Under the pieces are notes generated by a model. That model was not told where the DNA came from, did no database searches, and was given only the letters and a program-made list of their open reading frames with translations. A stretch of DNA of 64,000 nt, taken from the NCBI GenBank assembly GCA_017301975.1, contig JAFLEI010000007.1, positions 62,001-126,000 of the forward strand, given 5' to 3'. This DNA is from Verrucomicrobiota bacterium (GTDB lineage: Bacteria; Verrucomicrobiota; Verrucomicrobiia; Verrucomicrobiales; Verrucomicrobiaceae). This document shows, piece by piece, positions 50,901-56,900 of this stretch. Position 1 is the first letter of the stretch. Every line of letters starts with the position of its first letter. The position numbers were made by a program, and so were the translations under genes.

Positions 50901-53900
50901 GCGCCTTGGATCGCTGATCGATGCGGAATTCAGCGCCACGAAGAACGCCACCGCCACCGGGGATGACACCACGAACCTGGCTGACGAAGACGGTGTGACC
51001 CTGCCGGCCATGACCGCCGGCGGCACCTACTCCATCCCTGTCATCGTGACCAACACCAGCGGCTCGGCGGCTTTCCTGAACGCCTGGGCGGACTTCAACA
51101 ACAACGGCTCCTTCGATGACGCCGGCGAACAATTCGCCAGCAATGTCAGCATCCCGGATGGTTCCAGCAGCTCGACGCTCAATCAAGGCATCACCGTGCC
51201 TGCAACCGCTGTCACCGGCACCAATGTGGGCATGCGTTTCCGCCTTACCGCAGCCAGCAGCCCGGGCTCCACCGGCTCTGATGGCGGCAACGGCGAAGTG
51301 GAAGACTATGTGACCAGCTTCGCCGTGCCGACGACGGACTTTGGCGACTTCAGCCGGTTTGGCAGCGCATCGAGCACCGCCAATACCAATCTGCGAATCG
51401 GCGCTCTGGTGGACACCGAGTTCAACGCCACCAACGACCTCACCGCCACGGGAGACAATCTCACCGGCAGCAATGACGAAGATGGCGTGGCGCTTCCTTC
51501 CATGACCGCGGGCGCTCCTGCCATCATCCCGGTGACGGTGACGAACAACTCGGGCTCGGCCGCCTACCTCAACGCGTGGATCGACTTCAACAACAACGGC
51601 GTGCTCACGGATGCGGGCGAGCAGATCGCCACGAACGTCAGCATTCCTACGGGCACCAGTGGCAGCGCGCAGAACCTTAACATCACCGTTCCTGCGGGCG
51701 CGGTGACCGGCACCAATCTGGGTGTGCGTGTGCGTTTGACCTCGGTTTCCTCACCGGGCGCCATCGGCGCAGCAGGCACGGGCGAAGTGGAAGATTACGT
51801 CGTGTCTCTCATCAGTCCGCCGCTTGACTACGGGGACTGGAGCGGCATCGCCGATGCGGCTTCCACGGCCAACAGCTCCCTGCGTCTCGGTGCGCTGGTG
51901 GACACCGAATATGCTTCCGCCCTCAATGCCTCCGCCACGGGTGATGACGTCACGGGCGTGGATGACGAAGACGGCGTGACGCTGCCCTCCATGACCGCAG
52001 GTGCTCCAGCCATCATTCCGGTGCTCGTGACGAACACGACCGGAGCGACCGCCTATCTCAACGTCTGGATCGACTACAACAACAACGGCGTGCTCACGGA
52101 TGCGGGCGAGCAGATCGCCACAAATGTCAGCATCCCCACGGGCATCAGCGGCACGCAGAACCTCAGCATCACGGTTCCCGCAGGGGCGGTGACGGGCTCG
52201 AACCTCGGGGTGCGCGTGCGCCTCACCAGCGTGGTCTCTCCGGGTGTCACTGGCACGGCGGGCAGCGGCGAAGTCGAAGATTATGTGACCTCGATCGCCG
52301 TGCCGACAACGGACTTCGGCGACTGGAGCGGTGCGGCGGATGCATCGAGCCTCGCGAGTTCCAATCTGCGCATGGGAGCCCTGGCGGACACGGAATATGT
52401 CTCGACCCTCAACGCCACGGCGACGGGAGATGACATCACCGGCAGCGATGACGAAGACGGCGTGACGATTCTCAGCCAGGTGCCTGGCACGGCCGGCAGC
52501 GCGAGCGTGGTGGTGACGAACAACAGCGGCGCGGCGGGCTACCTCAATGCGTGGATTGATTTCAACAACAACGGCTCCTTCGCCGATGAGGGCGAGCAGA
52601 TCGCCACGAACACCGTCATTGCCACCGGCACCAACGGGGTGACGCAGACGGTGAACTTCATCGTGCCAGTGACGGCGGTGCCGGGGCAGCGCGGGGCACG
52701 CTTCCGCCTCACCAGCACGCAGAGCCCCACCTCCGTCGGTGCCAGCGGCATGGGCGAAGTGGAAGACAATCTCGTCACCCTCACCTGTCTGCCGATCGTC
52801 GTTTCACCCACGACGCTCAACACACCGACGGTGGGCACGGCCTTCTCGCAGACGGTCACCGCGTCGGGTGGTCTTGCGCCTTACACATACAGCGTCGGCA
52901 GCGGCACGCTGCCTGCAGGGCTCACACTGAGCAGCGCGGGCGTGCTCTCCGGCACACCGACCAGCAGCAGCGCCACCACCTTTGGCATCAAGGCCACGGA
53001 TTCCTATGGCTGCACCGGCACCCGCAGCTACACCGTCACGCCAGTGTGCCCCACGATCACAGTGAACCCAAGCACGCTGGCCAGCGGCAGCGTCGGCACG
53101 GCCTATTCGCAGACGCTCAGCGCCAGCGGCGGCACGGCAGGCTACACATTCGCAGTGAGCAGCGGCACCCTGCCGGCCGGGCTTTCTTTGAATGCCAGCA
53201 CGGGTGTTCTTAGCGGCACGCCGACCACGAGCAACGCCAGCGGCGTCAGCCTCACCTTCCGCGCCACCGATGCCAACGGCTGCAGCGGCACACGCATCAT
53301 CAATCTGATCATCTGCCCCGTCATCACGCTCACGCCGGCGACGCTGCCCGCGCCCGTGGTGGGCACGGCCTACTCCCAGACACTGGCGGGCTCCGGTGGT
53401 GCGGCACCTTACAGCTTCGCACTCGCCAGCGGCTCTCTGCCAGCCTGGGCCACGCTGAGCTCCGCAGGCGTGCTGAGCGGCACGCCCACCAGCACCACTG
53501 CGGCCACCTTCACCGTGCGCGCCACCGATGCCAACGGCTGCAGCGGCACGCTGAGCTACACAATCACGCCGGTCTGCCCGACGATCACCATCACGCCTGC
53601 GGCGCTCGCTCAAGGCACGGTGGGCGCGGCTTATTCGCAGACGCTTTCCGCCACGGGCGGCACGGCGCCTTACAGCACCTGGACGATCACCGGCGGCACG
53701 CTGCCAGCGGGGCTTTCTCTCAATGCCAGCACAGGCGTCATCAGCGGAACACCGACGGCCACGGCCAGCCCCGCCACCACGATCACCGTGCGGGTGAATG
53801 ACACCTATGGCTGCCAGGGCACGCGCTCCGTGACGCTGCAAGTCTGTCCGGTCATCACGCTGTCACCGGCCACGCTGAACACTCCGGTGATCGGCGTCGC

Positions 53901-56900
53901 GTATTCCCAGTCTCTCAGCGCTTCAAGCGGCACTTCGCCTTACAGCTTCGCGCTTGCCAGCGGATCACTGCCGGCCTGGGCCAGCCTGAGCACTGCAGGG
54001 GTGATCACGGGCACGCCGACCACCGGCACCGCCGCCACTTTCACCGTGCGCGCCACGGATGCCAACGGCTGCTCCGGCACGATGAGCTGCACGCTCGCGC
54101 CGAACTGCCCGACGATCAGCATCACGCCGACCACGCCTCCGCAGGCCACGGTGGGCAGCGCCTACTCGCAGACGCTCACCGCAACCGGCGGCACGGCGCC
54201 TTACAGCACCTGGACGGTCACCAGCGGCACACTGCCAGCGGGTCTCTCTCTCGATGCCAGCACGGGCGTCATCTCCGGCACGCCGACCACTACCAATGAC
54301 ACCGGCGTGAGCGTTTCCATCCGCGCCACGGATGCAAATGGCTGCCAGGGCACGCAAGCCATCACGCTGCAGATCTGCCCGGTCATCACACTGGCCCCCA
54401 CCACGCCGGCCACGCCGACGGTGAGCACCGCCTATTCGCAGGCCTTTACCGCCACGGGCGGCGCGGGCTCCTACACCTACTCGGTGGCCAGCGGCGCACT
54501 GCCCACCTGGGCCACGCTGAGCTCCGCAGGCGTGCTCAGCGGCATGCCGGACAGCCCGAACACCGCCACCTTCACAATCAAAGCCACCGACGCCAACGGC
54601 TGCAGCGGCACGCAGAGCTGCACCCTCACGCCGGTCTGCCCTGCCATGGCCATCGCGCCGCTGACTGCGGCCACCGGCACGGTGGGCTCCAGCTATTCTC
54701 AAACCCTCACCGGCAGCGGTGGCACCGCGCCGTATGCTGCATGGACGGTGACCAGCGGAACACTTCCCGCCGGGCTTTCTATGAATGCCAGCACGGGAGT
54801 CATTTCCGGCACGCCTACGGCCTCCACCGGAGCCGCCACCAGCGTGACGGTGCGCAGCACCGATGCACGCGGCTGCCAGGTCTCCGCCGTCATCGCGATC
54901 AAGGTCTGCCCGGTCATCACCCTCAGCCCCGCCACGCTGGCCGCCAGCACCGCAGGCACCAGCTACTCGCAGGCCATCACGGGCTCCGGCGGCGTGGCTC
55001 CGTATGTGTACACGGTTTCCAGCGGCACGCTGCCAGCAGGGCTGACTCTCAGCTCCGCAGGCACGCTGGCAGGCACGCCCACAAGCACCGCCCCCACCAC
55101 CTTCACCCTCACCGCCACGGATGCCAATGGATGCACCGGCACGCGCAATTATTCGCTGACTCCGGCCTGCCCGACCATCACCGTCAGCCCCGCCACGCTG
55201 CCCAATGGCATGGTCAACAGCGCCTACTCGCAGACCATCACATCCAGCGGCGGTGTGGGCTCCGTGACCTACTCCATCAGCAGCGGCAGCCTGCCTGCGG
55301 GCCTGAGCTTGAACGCCACCTCGGGCGTCATCTCCGGCACGCCGACCAGCACCACGGCAGCCAGCTTCAGCGTGCGCGCCACGGATTCCAACAACTGCAC
55401 CGGAACCACGAGCTATACCATCACTCCGGCATGTCCTACCATCACGGTCACACCCGCCACACTTACCCCTGGCACGGTCGGAGCCGCCTATAGCCAGGCG
55501 CTCAGCGGCGCGGGCGGCATCGCTCCATATGCGGCGTGGACGGTCACCAGCGGCAGCCTGCCTGCGGGCCTCACGCTGAATGCCACCACGGGCGTCATCA
55601 GCGGCACGCCGACCACTTCCAATGGCACCGGCGTGAACGTCACCGTCCGCACCACGGATGCGAACGGCTGCCAGGGCAGCTCGGTGATCTCGCTCAAGAT
55701 CTGCCCGGTGATCTCGCAGTCGCCGGCCACGCTGGCCACGCCGGTGATCGGCGTGGCCTACTCGCAGGCCATCACACCTTCCGGCGGCCTCACTCCTTAT
55801 ACCTTCACGCTGGCGAGCGGCTCGCTGCCAAGCGGCATGACGCTGAGCAGCAGCGGCACGATCAGTGGAACCACCACCAGCGTTTCCTCCACCACCTTCA
55901 CAATCAAGGCGACGGCTTCAGACGGCTGCTCCGGCACCGCCAGTTACACACTCGCCCCCGTCTGCCCGACGCTGAGCCTTTCTCCCTCCAATGCCGCACT
56001 GCCGGTCGCCTATCTTGGCGCTGCCTACTCGCAGGCGCTCACCGCCTCGGGCGGCACCGGGCCTTACACCTATGCTCTGCAGAGCGGGGATCTGCCCGGC
56101 GGCGTGCTCATCTCCTCCTCGGGCAGCCTTAGCGGCACGCCGACGGCCAAGGGCTCCTTCCCAGTCACCATCCGTGTCACGGATGCCAACGCCTGCGCGC
56201 AGTCCTTCAATCTCACGCTGCAGGTGCACACCCTCTCCCTCGGCAACCTCGTCTTTGAAGACTCCAACAACAACGGCCTCAAGGACACTGGTGAGCCCGG
56301 CGTGGCCGGAGCCACCGTCCAGCTCTTCACCACCGGCGATGACAATGCCATCGGCGGCAGCGGCACGGCGGCGGACGTGCAGGTGGGCACCGACTTCACC
56401 ACCACCTCCACCGGGGCCTATCTCTTCAGCTTCCTGCCCGCCGGCAATTTCTACGTGAAGGTCACGCCTCCTGTGGATTACGTGCTCACCGGCGGAACGG
56501 TGTCCACCAGCGACGACAACGTGGACAGCAACAACGACGGCGCGCAGCCCGGCGGCGAGGGCACACCGCTCTTCAGCCCCGTCATCACTCTCTCCGGCGG
56601 TGCGGAATCTGTCACCGATGGCGACACCGATCCTGACTCCAATCTCAGCGTGGACTTCGGCCTCTGGTCCAGCGTGGCCGTGGGCAACTTCATCTTCCTC
56701 GACATCAACGGCGACGGCCGCCGCAATGAGGGCGAAAGCCTCGGCAACATCTACGTGGAACTGTATGCCCAGGGCGCGACTCCCGGCGTGGATGATCCCG
56801 TCACCGTCGGCACCTCCGGCTGCAGTTGCAAAGGCCGTTACTATCTTGAAGGCCTGAATCCCGGCAGCTACTTCCTGCACATTCCTGCGTCCCAGTTCAC

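Noticed and set aside
47908..56232. Possible CRISPR array or DNA satellite
   Set aside because: The repeats are long protein-coding domains in frame, not short DNA repeats with unique spacers.
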